A DNA stretch of 19,303 bases from Spirochaetaceae bacterium (GTDB taxonomy: Bacteria; Spirochaetota; Spirochaetia; SZUA-6; Fen-1364). The notes under the pieces are model-generated. The model had not been told where the DNA came from, ran no database searches, and was given only the letters and a program-made list of their open reading frames with translations. The stretch's first letter is position 1; every line of letters starts with the position of its first letter. Of this stretch, positions 6,468-14,037 are shown piece by piece. The translations under genes and the position numbers were made by a program. The stretch lies in NCBI GenBank assembly GCA_003170115.1, contig PMZS01000078.1, forward strand, positions 1-19,303, read 5' to 3'.

Positions 6468-7640
6468 ATGAGAAAACCCACGTACGCGCTTTTCATCCTG
6501 ACGTATGCGAACTATCAGGCCACGACTGCGATTTTCATGGTATTCCTTCCGCTGTTCTTCTATTTGCGCGGCTACTCCCAGGGCGCGATTGGCACGATCC
6601 TGGCTGTTGGAACAGTCTTCTCGCTGTTCGCGCACCCATTCTGGGGAAAGGCAAGTGACCGGGCACGAAACAAGAACAACGTCCTGAGCGTGATGTACCT
6701 CGGCTCAGCGGCGAGCGTGCTGGCGTTCTACGTTCACGGAAGCTTCTTCTTCCTTCTCGCAGCCATGGCCGTTTTCAACTTCTTCCAGGCCAGCATTGAG
6801 ACCCAGACCGCCGCGGTAACCCTCGAGCATGCGCAGCGCGTCGGATGGCGATATGGGCCAATCCGGCTTGCGGGCACGGTTGGCTATTCAATCATGGCCT
6901 TGGTTGCGGGGCTCTTGTCCAACTACAGCATCACGATATCATTCGCCATTCTCAGCATCATGAGCCTTGCCGGGATCGGCTTTGTTCAGCTGCTGCCGAA
7001 GATCGCCGGGCACCAGGATCGCCGAAAGCCCGTCTCTACGCTGCAACTGTTGCGGGATCGAAAGCTCCTGGTCTATCTCATCTACATCACGCTCGTGAAC
7101 TCGACCCTGGTCTACTACTACTCGTTTTTTCCCATCTACTACGAGCAGATGGGTGCAACCCCTTTTCTGATAGGGCTCGCGACCTTCGCTTCGGCCATTC
7201 CCGAGGTGGTGGTCCTGCTTTTCGCCGACAAGCTGTTCGACGCCGTAGGGCCCGACTGGATGCTCTTAGGGGCTGGCATCCTCATCACCGCACGATGGTT
7301 CCTTTACTACTTCCTGCACAACATGTACCTGATCCTGCCCGTACAGGTCCTGCACGCGCTGACCGCTATGCCTATCGTCTTTGCAATGACAACCTACGTC
7401 AGCCGCTCCGTCCCACCGGGGCTTAGATCTTCGGGGCAGGCCATGTTCGGGCTCGCTTTCTTTGGCGTCGCCCGTCTGGCAGGGACACTGCTCGGCGGCT
7501 GGCTGGGAGAACGGGTCGGTGTGCGCACGATGTTTCTCTACAATGCCATGTTTGTGGCGGTGACGACTCTCGTCTTCGCGGCAACATCGGTTCGAAGAGT
7601 CCGCCCGTCGGCGGAGCGCCAATTCCAACTTCCGGGGTGA
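6468..7640 (+). CDS. MFS transporter, MFS_1-like (sugar/proton symporter type)
   Basis: This encodes a 390-residue, 12-helix inner-membrane permease. After the first two helices comes the loop 2-3 signature HPFWGKASDRARNKNNV, a version of the MFS motif GxxxDrxGrr. The motif RYGPIRLAGTVGYSI before helix 5 is typical of the MFS_1-like/LacY-related group, which includes nucleoside, phenylpropionate and oligosaccharide proton symporters. The second half keeps the inverted-repeat architecture (FADKLFDAVGPDWMLLGAGI, LGGWLGERVGVRTMFLYNAM). No substrate can be read from the sequence. Its place beside sugar enzymes makes a mono- or disaccharide likely. Its own promoter lies at 6357-6385. The Shine-Dalgarno site is weak, and GTG/TTG alternatives offer nothing better than the ATG chosen. 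Confidence 0.85.
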   Translation: MRKPTYALFILTYANYQATTAIFMVFLPLFFYLRGYSQGAIGTILAVGTVFSLFAHPFWGKASDRARNKNNVLSVMYLGSAASVLAFYVHGSFFFLLAAMAVFNFFQASIETQTAAVTLEHAQRVGWRYGPIRLAGTVGYSIMALVAGLLSNYSITISFAILSIMSLAGIGFVQLLPKIAGHQDRRKPVSTLQLLRDRKLLVYLIYITLVNSTLVYYYSFFPIYYEQMGATPFLIGLATFASAIPEVVVLLFADKLFDAVGPDWMLLGAGILITARWFLYYFLHNMYLILPVQVLHALTAMPIVFAMTTYVSRSVPPGLRSSGQAMFGLAFFGVARLAGTLLGGWLGERVGVRTMFLYNAMFVAVTTLVFAATSVRRVRPSAERQFQLPG

Positions 7641-7755
7641 GTCGCCGCGCCACGTCACCTGCCCGCCCCAGCATCAGGCTCGCGGGAGGCGTCGTCTCTC
7701 TGCCAGCGTCATTCCCATTAGGGCTTGCGCGGATACACTTTTGTCTTTTTTTTGG

Positions 7756-7784
7756 TTGACATAGACCATATTATGTGGTAGGAT
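7756..7784 (+). promoter_or_regulatory. Extended -10 promoter with palindromic operator-like spacer
   Basis: TTGACA (7756-7761), a 17-base spacer and TAGGAT (7779-7784) preceded by TGG give an extended -10 promoter. The 15-base near-palindrome ACCATATTATGTGGT (7765-7779) fills the spacer and is well placed for a repressor. Transcription would start near 7791, about 73 bases before the ATG at 7864. Confidence 0.7.
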
Positions 7785-7863
7785 TCCAATCAATAAGCGG
7801 TTCCGGTGCTCGCATTGGGCCTGCACGAAAGACCACAAACCATTTCCACAAGGGGGTATGACC

Positions 7864-8718
7864 ATGAAAGCCGGGCTCCAAATGTACACAGTGCGTAATG
7901 GGTTCAAGAAAGATCCCATGGGCACGCTTGAGATCGTCGCAAAAGCGGGTTACAGGTATATTGAGCTCGCCAATCACTTTGCGAGACAGGATGCGGGCAC
8001 GGGGTTCGGTGTCCCGGCGGACAAGCTGAAGAAGAAGATCGATTCCCTTCATATCAAGGTCATCGGAGCGCACGTCATGCCTCTGGAGGAATCCACCATC
8101 GACGGGGTCATCAAGTATCACCAGGACATCGGGAGCAAGAACATCTCCATCCCCATCGACTACTGGCCGACCAAGGCGCACCTGCTGGACCGCTGCAAGT
8201 TCTACAACAAGATCGGCGAGATCCTCAAGAAGAACGGCATGAAGCTGTTGTTTCACAATCACTGGCACGAGTTCCAGAAATTCGGGAATGACTTCATGTT
8301 TGACCTGATCATGGCCAACACCGAGCCCGACCTGCTGGGTATCGAGCTGGATGCCTACTGGACCATTCGCGGCGCCCTGGATCCCGCAGAGAAGATTCGC
8401 CAGTACAAGAGCCGCATGTGTCTTCTGCACGAAAAGGATTTCCCACTGAGCCTGGTGCATGAGCTGAACGCGGCGGCGCAGGTGGACCCGAGCAAGCCGG
8501 TCGACGATGCGTCGTTCCATGCAACGGTCAAGCCCGAGCACTTCACGGAAGTCGGCGACGGCATGATCAAGGTTCAGGATGTCATTGACGCGGGCAACGA
8601 AGCCAAGGTCCCGTACATCTTCGTCGAGCAGGACTTCATCCACAACAAGACCGAGTTCGAGAGCATCTCGCGAAGCCTCGCAAACTTCAAGAAGATGAGG
8701 GGAATGGAGTGGGACTGA
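7864..8718 (+). CDS. Sugar phosphate isomerase/epimerase-like TIM-barrel protein
   Basis: This encodes a 284-residue xylose-isomerase-like (AP endonuclease family 2) TIM barrel. Acidic and histidine residues expected at the barrel mouth are present: Glu34 (YIELANH), His70 (IGAHVMPL), His131-Glu136 (FHNHWHEF), Asp163 (ELDAYW), His189 (LLHEKDF) and Glu255 (VEQD). This implies a divalent-metal enzyme acting on a keto-sugar or keto-inositol, as in IolE, tagatose-3-epimerase or 3-keto-glycoside lyases. The ATG at 7864 is chosen because AAGGGGG lies seven bases before it and because the paralogue at 18244-19095 starts at the same residue (MKxGLQM). The alternative ATG at 7858 sits only one base from the ribosome site. 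It is the only gene between its promoter and a strong terminator. The exact substrate is not determinable. Confidence 0.85.
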   Translation: MKAGLQMYTVRNGFKKDPMGTLEIVAKAGYRYIELANHFARQDAGTGFGVPADKLKKKIDSLHIKVIGAHVMPLEESTIDGVIKYHQDIGSKNISIPIDYWPTKAHLLDRCKFYNKIGEILKKNGMKLLFHNHWHEFQKFGNDFMFDLIMANTEPDLLGIELDAYWTIRGALDPAEKIRQYKSRMCLLHEKDFPLSLVHELNAAAQVDPSKPVDDASFHATVKPEHFTEVGDGMIKVQDVIDAGNEAKVPYIFVEQDFIHNKTEFESISRSLANFKKMRGMEWD

Positions 8719-8750
8719 GCCCACGGCCCCCATTGAGTCGCTGATCGTGC

Positions 8751-8775
8751 AAGCCCCTCCCGTCGGGAGGGGCTT
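8751..8775 (+). terminator. Rho-independent terminator
   Basis: A perfect 11-bp GC-rich stem (AAGCCCCTCCC at 8751-8761, GGGAGGGGCTT at 8765-8775) with a three-base loop is followed by TGCTTTTCC. It ends the TIM-barrel gene. The convergent MBL gene finishes at 8854, so it may also limit read-through from that side, but there is no clear U tract in that orientation. Confidence 0.85.
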
Positions 8776-8853
8776 TGCTTTTCCATAGGAAGCCTGGAGC
8801 ACGGTGGCACTTCTCGACCGGGTCCCTGATCCTGGCGTCCCGGAACGGAACCC

Positions 8854-9708
8854 TCAGAACAGTTTTGCATAGGCGAAATAGCGCACGACCATGCGGAGCT
8901 CGCGATGAGCGTCCATTCTACCTGCAAGGTCGTGAATGCGGCGTGCGTCAGCGTTTCCGGCCGAGAAATAGGCAGAAACGACCCCGTGAATGGTCTGTTC
9001 ACTGAGTGATTCAATCTGCGTCTCCGTCAGCCCTGAAAGACAATCTCTGGCGGCCCGCGCGAGCGACTGGATAAAATCTGCTGATTCCGCTATCCGCGAG
9101 AACGGGAAGATGTCTCCGTGACCGGGAATGACATGCTCTCCGCCTTCTGCGGAAATCTTCCCGAGCTGAGCGATCCAATTCTCCACGTTGGCACTGTGAA
9201 AATAGAAGAATGGATAGTCCACGACAAAATCGCCCGTGCACAGACACCTGCCGGGAAGGCTCACGAGCATGTCACCCCAGGAGTGAGCGCTGACCTCCAG
9301 GGCTCGGCATTCAATCTCCAGGTCAGCCATGCGCACTGGAATGCGGCCCTTCACCCCGACAAGAGTGGCGGCAACATCCCCTCTCTTCAGCTGCATTCGC
9401 TCCAGAAGATGCTCCGAGCAGAAGATCGTGACGTTTTGGCGAAGGAAGGCGGGAAGCCCACCTACGTGGTCTTCATGCCCGTGCGTCAAAAACACACGAC
9501 TGATCGGCTGGCCAAACAGCAGGCGGCTTTCCTCCTCCATCTCCTCAGCAGCCTCCATCGTGGGAACGTCCACGACGCCGACAACACCTTCGCTCAGAAA
9601 ATAGGCCCCGTTGCACTGGTTCCTCGTCCTCAGGTCCGCCTTTCGAAAATACACCTGAGGCGACACTTCATGGATCTCGACAAGGTCCTTCTCGTACACG
9701 CGCTGCAT
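8854..9708 (-). CDS. Metallo-beta-lactamase-fold hydrolase
   Basis: This encodes a 284-residue cytoplasmic protein with the full metal site of the MBL superfamily: HGHEDH (76-81), His142 (SAHSWGD), Asp160 (CTGDF) and His197 (PGHGD). It is probably a Zn-dependent hydrolase of the glyoxalase II/lactonase type. The start at 9708 is preferred because AAGGAG lies nine bases upstream on the minus strand; a longer frame from 9750 lacks one. It follows the Gfo/Idh gene ending at 9775 and looks like the last gene of the minus-strand operon. A plausible role is opening a lactone or ester produced by the oxidoreductases, but that is inference. Other MBL activities, such as a phosphodiesterase, cannot be excluded. 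The C-terminal 80 residues are helical and not family-specific. Confidence 0.82.
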   Translation of the reverse strand: MQRVYEKDLVEIHEVSPQVYFRKADLRTRNQCNGAYFLSEGVVGVVDVPTMEAAEEMEEESRLLFGQPISRVFLTHGHEDHVGGLPAFLRQNVTIFCSEHLLERMQLKRGDVAATLVGVKGRIPVRMADLEIECRALEVSAHSWGDMLVSLPGRCLCTGDFVVDYPFFYFHSANVENWIAQLGKISAEGGEHVIPGHGDIFPFSRIAESADFIQSLARAARDCLSGLTETQIESLSEQTIHGVVSAYFSAGNADARRIHDLAGRMDAHRELRMVVRYFAYAKLF

Positions 9709-9774
9709 GGCCCGATGCTCCTTCAGATGGAGGGCTGCCCCATGGGGCATTCCCGTTCTTTCAAAGCGTATCTT

Positions 9775-10695
9775 TCATAGCGTAGCTGAGAGAGTCAGGA
9801 TCGCATCCCTGTAGTTGTTTTTCAGCAATTGACCGTTGCCGCTCTTGACGGCTTCCAGAAACACCCGTGACTCCTCCTTGCGGCATTCTCGCTCGTCCTC
9901 GTTGAACTCACGTCGGGCCTTGTTCCCCGTTACCAGCAGTTTCACTTTCGGAGTTCCCGTCGTAAGGACGAGCCGCGTACGCGCGGCATGGATTTCCAGC
10001 CCGGCTTCGGCAACAGAGCCCGCGAAGCTGGAGTGGATGCATCCGATGGCACCCCGCTCGCACTTGACGAGCAGCGCGGAGGAATCAGGAATGTCGAGTT
10101 TCTCGAAAGTGACGCACGTCGTGATGAGCTTCCTGTCGACGACCTCGCCAAAAAGGAGCCTGACCAGGTCGACCAGGTGTGTTGCCTGTTCGACCATCTG
10201 CCCGCCGGACATGCTCTTTCTGCTCCACCACTCCTTCTCGGGCACATTCTTCATATTGAAGGAGCCGTCAAAGTAGAAGACCTTTTCCTTCTCCAGAATC
10301 TTCGCCAACTTGTGAACAAGACGGCTGTAGCGGTACTTGTATCCCGCGAAAAGGAATATCCCTCTCCGCTCGGCCCTTCTCAGTATGTTTTGCGCCGTCT
10401 TTACGCTGATGCTGACCGGCTTCTCGATAAACATGTGGATCTTCTTTTCGATGCAGATTTCTTCGGGCCTGCCGTGAAGGTACGGGGGAAGTCCGATATA
10501 GGCGGCGTCTATTTCTTCCTTCTCCAGCATCGTGCTGTAGTCGTCGTAGGGCACGCCCCCGAAGCGTCGTGTTGCATTTCTTGCGTTCGTGATGTCTCGA
10601 CTGAAGACTCCGACGATCTTCACGTCGGGCCTCTCTGCAACCACTTCCATGTGCTTGAGATTGTACCCGCTCCCGATGAAAGCAAGCCGGAGCAT
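9775..10695 (-). CDS. Gfo/Idh/MocA-family oxidoreductase A
   Basis: This encodes a 306-residue NAD(P)-dependent dehydrogenase. The Rossmann start reads MLRLAFIGSGYNLKHMEVVA. The cofactor-side motif FIEKPVS (Glu91-Lys92-Pro93) supplies the catalytic lysine. The second domain has the pattern SGGQMVEQATHLVDLVRLLFG, in which His173 and Asp176 are kept and the usual Asp is Glu169, a variant common in this group. The family oxidises hydroxyls of sugars, inositols or glycosides, often at C3. A good ribosome site (GAGGAGGG) precedes the ATG. It lies about 60 bases downstream of oxidoreductase B and is followed closely by the MBL hydrolase, consistent with co-transcription. It is slightly shorter than usual (330-380 residues), the missing part being at the C-terminus. 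The substrate is unknown. Confidence 0.85.
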   Translation of the reverse strand: MLRLAFIGSGYNLKHMEVVAERPDVKIVGVFSRDITNARNATRRFGGVPYDDYSTMLEKEEIDAAYIGLPPYLHGRPEEICIEKKIHMFIEKPVSISVKTAQNILRRAERRGIFLFAGYKYRYSRLVHKLAKILEKEKVFYFDGSFNMKNVPEKEWWSRKSMSGGQMVEQATHLVDLVRLLFGEVVDRKLITTCVTFEKLDIPDSSALLVKCERGAIGCIHSSFAGSVAEAGLEIHAARTRLVLTTGTPKVKLLVTGNKARREFNEDERECRKEESRVFLEAVKSGNGQLLKNNYRDAILTLSATL

Positions 10696-10755
10696 ATGCC
10701 CTCCTCGCTGCGAACGCCAATGATTCCCGCACCCAGACGGGCATGAAAGACGCCG

Positions 10756-11946
10756 CTACTGCCGGGGTATCCAGAGGCGGGGCGATTCCTTCGATCCGCC
10801 CTTGCCGCCGAATCTCTCCAGACTGGCATTGATCTCTTCGAGAGTCATGGGCGTGAAGCTCGTGGCAAGCGTTATCCTGCTCCCGCTCCGCGCCGACGCA
10901 TAACAGGCATCGATCATCTCGATCACGTGGCGGGCGTGCGCCGTGGAACAAAGTGGCGCGGCTCCGTCGCCAGTCACCCAGTCGGCAAGCTGCATGATAT
11001 CTTCATAGACGTGGGCTTCCCACATCGGCCCGTGCTTGCCAAAATGGTGCGGCATCATGTCGCCCTCGTAGGTCAATTCGCCCTTCCCGTTGAGCCCGTT
11101 CTCGTTAATGTACGCATCGAGCCCATAGAAGACGCAGAATTGTCCGCCAAACGCCGGAGGTTCAGCTGTTGGAATGCTGGTGATCAAGCCATAGACGCCA
11201 TCGTCGAATCCGACCAGGAGCATGATCAAGTCATCCATTTCATTGGGAATGATCTTGCCGTGATACTCGAATGTCTCGCGGACCTTGCTTGTGACAGCCG
11301 TGACAGAACGCGCCGGACCCAGAACCCCCGTCATGCTGTGCATCGCGTAGACGGTGGAGTCATACAGAGGCCCCCCGCCATTCTTCTGGAAGTACCAGGA
11401 AGGATTCACGCTCCTAAGAACGTCGCGGTCATTCTGCCGCTCTGGCTCGTTGATATGGTAGTCTCCGGCATTACCGCTGTTCCCCGAGGCCCAGACCATG
11501 CGCCCCAGGCGTCTTTCGAGGATGTACTTCCTCTTGCGCTGGTTGAACGGCCAGAGCATGACGCCGGGCGACGATACCAGCTTGACACCCTTTTCTTTCG
11601 CGGCCCCGATCAGCAGGTCGGCTTCCTGCAGCGTCACCGCCATTGTCTTGTTGAAATGCGCATGCTTGCCGCTCTGGATGGCCATCATGCCCTGTTTGAA
11701 ATGAAGACCGATCGGGGAGCAGATTGTCAGCATGTCGACATTCGGATCCGCCAGGAGCTCCTCATAACTCTCGTACGATCGCTGGATTGAGTATTTGGCG
11801 GCAGCGGTCTTCGCTCGACCCGGGACCGGGTCACAAACAGCAGCAAGGTGCACGGTGTCATAGACATCCGGAAGTGAGAGGTGCTCAAGTATGCGACCCG
11901 CGATCGCTCCTGCACCGACGATTCCAATCCCAAGGCTGTTCTTCAA
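10756..11946 (-). CDS. Gfo/Idh/MocA-family oxidoreductase B, divergent active site
   Basis: This encodes 396 residues from a TTG start (11944-11946), five bases after AGGAGGGTC-type ribosome bases; no ATG fits. The Rossmann domain is clear (GIGIVGAGAIAGRILEHLSL...VCDP). The canonical Glu-Lys-Pro is replaced by Asn-Lys-Thr (FNKTMAVT, 99-101). The family's Asp-x3-His is Asp196-x3-Tyr200 in GGGPLYDSTVYAMHSMTGVL, with His203 where Asp is usual. Lysine and aspartate are retained, so activity is possible. A Tyr in place of His is known in glucose-fructose oxidoreductase-type members. The C-terminal half (GGQFCVFYGLDAYINENGLN) and the end (MTLEEINASLERFGG) are unlike A and C. It probably acts on a different substrate or step. 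It lies 219 bases downstream of the ABC permeases and may belong to the same operon. Confidence 0.82.
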   Translation of the reverse strand: MKNSLGIGIVGAGAIAGRILEHLSLPDVYDTVHLAAVCDPVPGRAKTAAAKYSIQRSYESYEELLADPNVDMLTICSPIGLHFKQGMMAIQSGKHAHFNKTMAVTLQEADLLIGAAKEKGVKLVSSPGVMLWPFNQRKRKYILERRLGRMVWASGNSGNAGDYHINEPERQNDRDVLRSVNPSWYFQKNGGGPLYDSTVYAMHSMTGVLGPARSVTAVTSKVRETFEYHGKIIPNEMDDLIMLLVGFDDGVYGLITSIPTAEPPAFGGQFCVFYGLDAYINENGLNGKGELTYEGDMMPHHFGKHGPMWEAHVYEDIMQLADWVTGDGAAPLCSTAHARHVIEMIDACYASARSGSRITLATSFTPMTLEEINASLERFGGKGGSKESPRLWIPRQ

Positions 11947-12019
11947 GCGACCCTCCTTCGGAAACGCCTCCGCCTGCGACGCGTGCACGCCTGCACAGTG
12001 GCTTGAATCACGAGCTCCG

Positions 12020-12144
12020 GCGCGCGGAAAAAAAGTGCGCTCTCTTCCTATGCGAGGTTTTCCGCACGCGCGCGTAATGCAGCACGACGCTCTGGTGCAC
12101 GGGGGGGGAATCAGCGCACGTCGCAGGCCTGAATGCCCCCCCCC
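12020..12144. repeat. Inverted repeats and opposed G8/C9 tracts in the operon gap
   Basis: The 219-base gap between oxidoreductase B and the permease genes holds two inverted repeats. GCGGAAAA (12024-12031) pairs with TTTTCCGC (12058-12065), flanked by alternating GC. A run of eight G (12101-12108) faces nine C (12136-12144). No U tract follows on either strand, so these are not textbook terminators. They could be mRNA-stabilising or attenuating structures between the transporter and enzyme parts of the operon. Confidence 0.5.
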
Positions 12145-12164
12145 GCAGTAGGTAACCCGATCTC

Positions 12165-13031
12165 CTAGCGCACCGCACCCATGGTCAGCCCCCGTACGAG
12201 GTTCTTTTGAACCAGAAAGGCGAAGAAGATCACCGGCAGAATCGCCAGAACTGAGGTCGCCATGACCTGCGCCCACAGAGTGTCAAATTGGGTATCCAGC
12301 AGCCCAAGCCCAACAGACACCGGCTTCACCTTTTCCCTCGCCATGACCATGCTCACCAGGATGTCATTCCATGTGCCAATTGCAACCAGGATTGCGCCCG
12401 TGGTCAGCCCCGGCAGGCTCAACGGGAAGAATATCCTGAAGAAGACGCCGAAATGGGTGCATCCGTCCAGCATTCCAGCCTCGACGAGATCCCGTGGGAT
12501 CCCGTCGTAGAAACCCTTGAGCAGCCAGATCGCGAAGGGCATGTTGAGGGCAACGAAGGCGATAATCAAAGCCGGATAAGTATCAATGAGGCCAAGCGTC
12601 CGCATGATGCTGTACAAGGGCACGACGATGACAATGGGAGGAACCATGCGGAGCAACAGGACGAACAGCAGCATCAAAGATGACCCCTTCAGTCGTGCCC
12701 GGGAAAAGGAGTACGCGGCAGGGGCAGAAAGCCCGATGCAGATCACGACCGTGCAGATGCACACGACTATGCTGTTCACGAAGTTACGGAACGACACACC
12801 GTACGAATGCTGCCCCATCGCGAGGCTGGTGACATAGCTGAGGACCGTCGGCTGCATCGGCAGGAACGTCGGCGGAGTCGCAAAGGCTTCCGTCCCCGTC
12901 TTGAATGAATTCATGATCATCCAGTACAGAGGGAATGCGACGAAGAAGGTGAAAATCCCGAGGAATACCCAGCGGAGAACGGAGTTTGACGCCAGTCCCC
13001 TCGGGGATCTATTCTGGGTTTTCTGGCTCAT
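12165..13031 (-). CDS. ABC sugar transporter permease, MalG/UgpE-like
   Basis: This encodes a 288-residue inner-membrane subunit of a carbohydrate (CUT1-type) ABC importer. The start carries VFLGIFTFFVAFPLYWMIMN followed by SFKT, the family hallmark around helix 1. Further helices and the cytoplasmic EAA loop (DLVEAGMLDGCTHFGVFFRI followed by FFPLSLPG, about residues 185-215) that docks with the ATPase are intact. The ATG overlaps the stop of the upstream permease by four bases (ATGA), so translation is coupled. No ATPase gene lies in the window, so a shared MsmX/UgpC-type ATPase encoded elsewhere must energise it. The substrate is predicted to be an oligosaccharide or glycoside from the binding-protein class and neighbours. 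Confidence 0.92.
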   Translation of the reverse strand: MSQKTQNRSPRGLASNSVLRWVFLGIFTFFVAFPLYWMIMNSFKTGTEAFATPPTFLPMQPTVLSYVTSLAMGQHSYGVSFRNFVNSIVVCICTVVICIGLSAPAAYSFSRARLKGSSLMLLFVLLLRMVPPIVIVVPLYSIMRTLGLIDTYPALIIAFVALNMPFAIWLLKGFYDGIPRDLVEAGMLDGCTHFGVFFRIFFPLSLPGLTTGAILVAIGTWNDILVSMVMAREKVKPVSVGLGLLDTQFDTLWAQVMATSVLAILPVIFFAFLVQKNLVRGLTMGAVR

Positions 13032-13909
13032 TGTTGTTCACTCCGAATGCTTGAAATCAAGGCAATACTCATCAGGAGCACCACCAGCGTGATGATGTAG
13101 GCTGCCGCTGACGATTTGCCCAGATCGAACTCCCGAAACGCGCTAATCCACGTGTAGTAGGTGGCGGTCTCTGTGGATGATGCAGGTCCTCCCCGCGTCA
13201 TTACGTACACGAGATCGAACGCGCGGAAGGCGTCCATGGAGCGGATGATCACGATAATCAGGATGATCGGCCGAAGCATGGGGAGAGTGACGTAGCGGAT
13301 GAGCTTCCACCCTGATGCCCCGTCCACGAGCGCCGCGTCATACGGTTCCTGCGGCAGAGCCGATAGTCCCGCTACGAATACGATGATGACGAAGGGAGTT
13401 GCCTGCCATATCTCCACCACCAGGAGCGAAGGCAGCGCCGAGCCCACCACGCCGAGGAAAATGACCGGCTTGCTCAGGATCCCTGTCCCCATGAGCGCCT
13501 GGTCTATCACGCCGAAGGTAGGCTGATACATGTACCGCCAGAGAAGCCCCGCAGCCACGGGTGCCATCACCATCGGGACGATGTAGAGAGATCGCATCAG
13601 GCGGGACCACCTCGTCTCGGCGAACACCGCCAACGCAACGGCGAAACCAAGGACCATCTCGCAGCCCACCGCGACCACCGTATAGATGGCGGTCACCCGC
13701 AGAGCATTTTGAAACCGTGGCTCCCCCAGCAAATGCAGATAGTTCGTCACCCCGATGAACTGCGTCTTCCAATAGCCTGCCTGACTGATCTGCTGGAAGC
13801 TCATGATGAACGAATTGACGATCGGGTAGCCAAGGGTGCCCAGCATCACAACAGCGGCAGGAGCAATCATAAGAAAGCCGATTGCCGCGGTTGGCCTTGA
13901 TAATTTCAT
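13028..13909 (-). CDS. ABC sugar transporter permease, MalF/UgpA-like
   Basis: This encodes a 293-residue inner-membrane protein with about six helices. The opening AAIGFLMIAPAAVVMLGTLG and the P-loop-facing EAA motif (EPYDAALVDGASGWKLIRYV followed by TLPMLRP) are typical of the MalF/UgpA group. The sequence DLVYVMTRGGPASSTETATY before the last helices is a strong family signature. The ATG at 13909 is used because the sequence matches the family from there; a longer frame from 14026 covers only the hairpin region. It lies 128 bases downstream of the binding-protein gene and overlaps the next permease by four bases. It pairs with that permease as a heterodimer. Confidence 0.92.
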   Translation of the reverse strand: MKLSRPTAAIGFLMIAPAAVVMLGTLGYPIVNSFIMSFQQISQAGYWKTQFIGVTNYLHLLGEPRFQNALRVTAIYTVVAVGCEMVLGFAVALAVFAETRWSRLMRSLYIVPMVMAPVAAGLLWRYMYQPTFGVIDQALMGTGILSKPVIFLGVVGSALPSLLVVEIWQATPFVIIVFVAGLSALPQEPYDAALVDGASGWKLIRYVTLPMLRPIILIIVIIRSMDAFRAFDLVYVMTRGGPASSTETATYYTWISAFREFDLGKSSAAAYIITLVVLLMSIALISSIRSEQQ

Positions 13910-13953
13910 TTCACCACTCCCCGGAAGTCGGTTGTGCCGGTCTTTCACAAGCA

Positions 13954-14022
13954 GGCTGGCGCCACTCGCGAGAGGGGGGCACCCGCACGCCCCGATGCGC
14001 TCTCCCGCGCTGGGCGCCAGCC
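13954..14022 (-). repeat. Strong hairpin between binding-protein and permease genes
   Basis: GGCTGGCGCC (13954-13963) pairs perfectly with GGCGCCAGCC (14013-14022), and inner GC-rich segments pair further. There is no U tract. The position after the binding-protein gene matches that of stem-loops that protect upstream mRNA from 3' decay and raise binding-protein output over permeases, as described for malE-malF. The function here is inferred. Confidence 0.7.
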
Positions 14023-14037
14023 ACAACCACAGATGCT

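Noticed and set aside
7771..8802. Long minus-strand open frame opposite the first TIM-barrel gene
   Set aside because: It mirrors codon structure of the plus-strand gene, has no ribosome site or family features, and overlaps the whole gene and its terminator.
9988..10746. Long plus-strand frames opposite the Gfo/Idh A and B genes
   Set aside because: They are antisense shadows with no recognisable domains, while the minus-strand proteins carry full family motifs.
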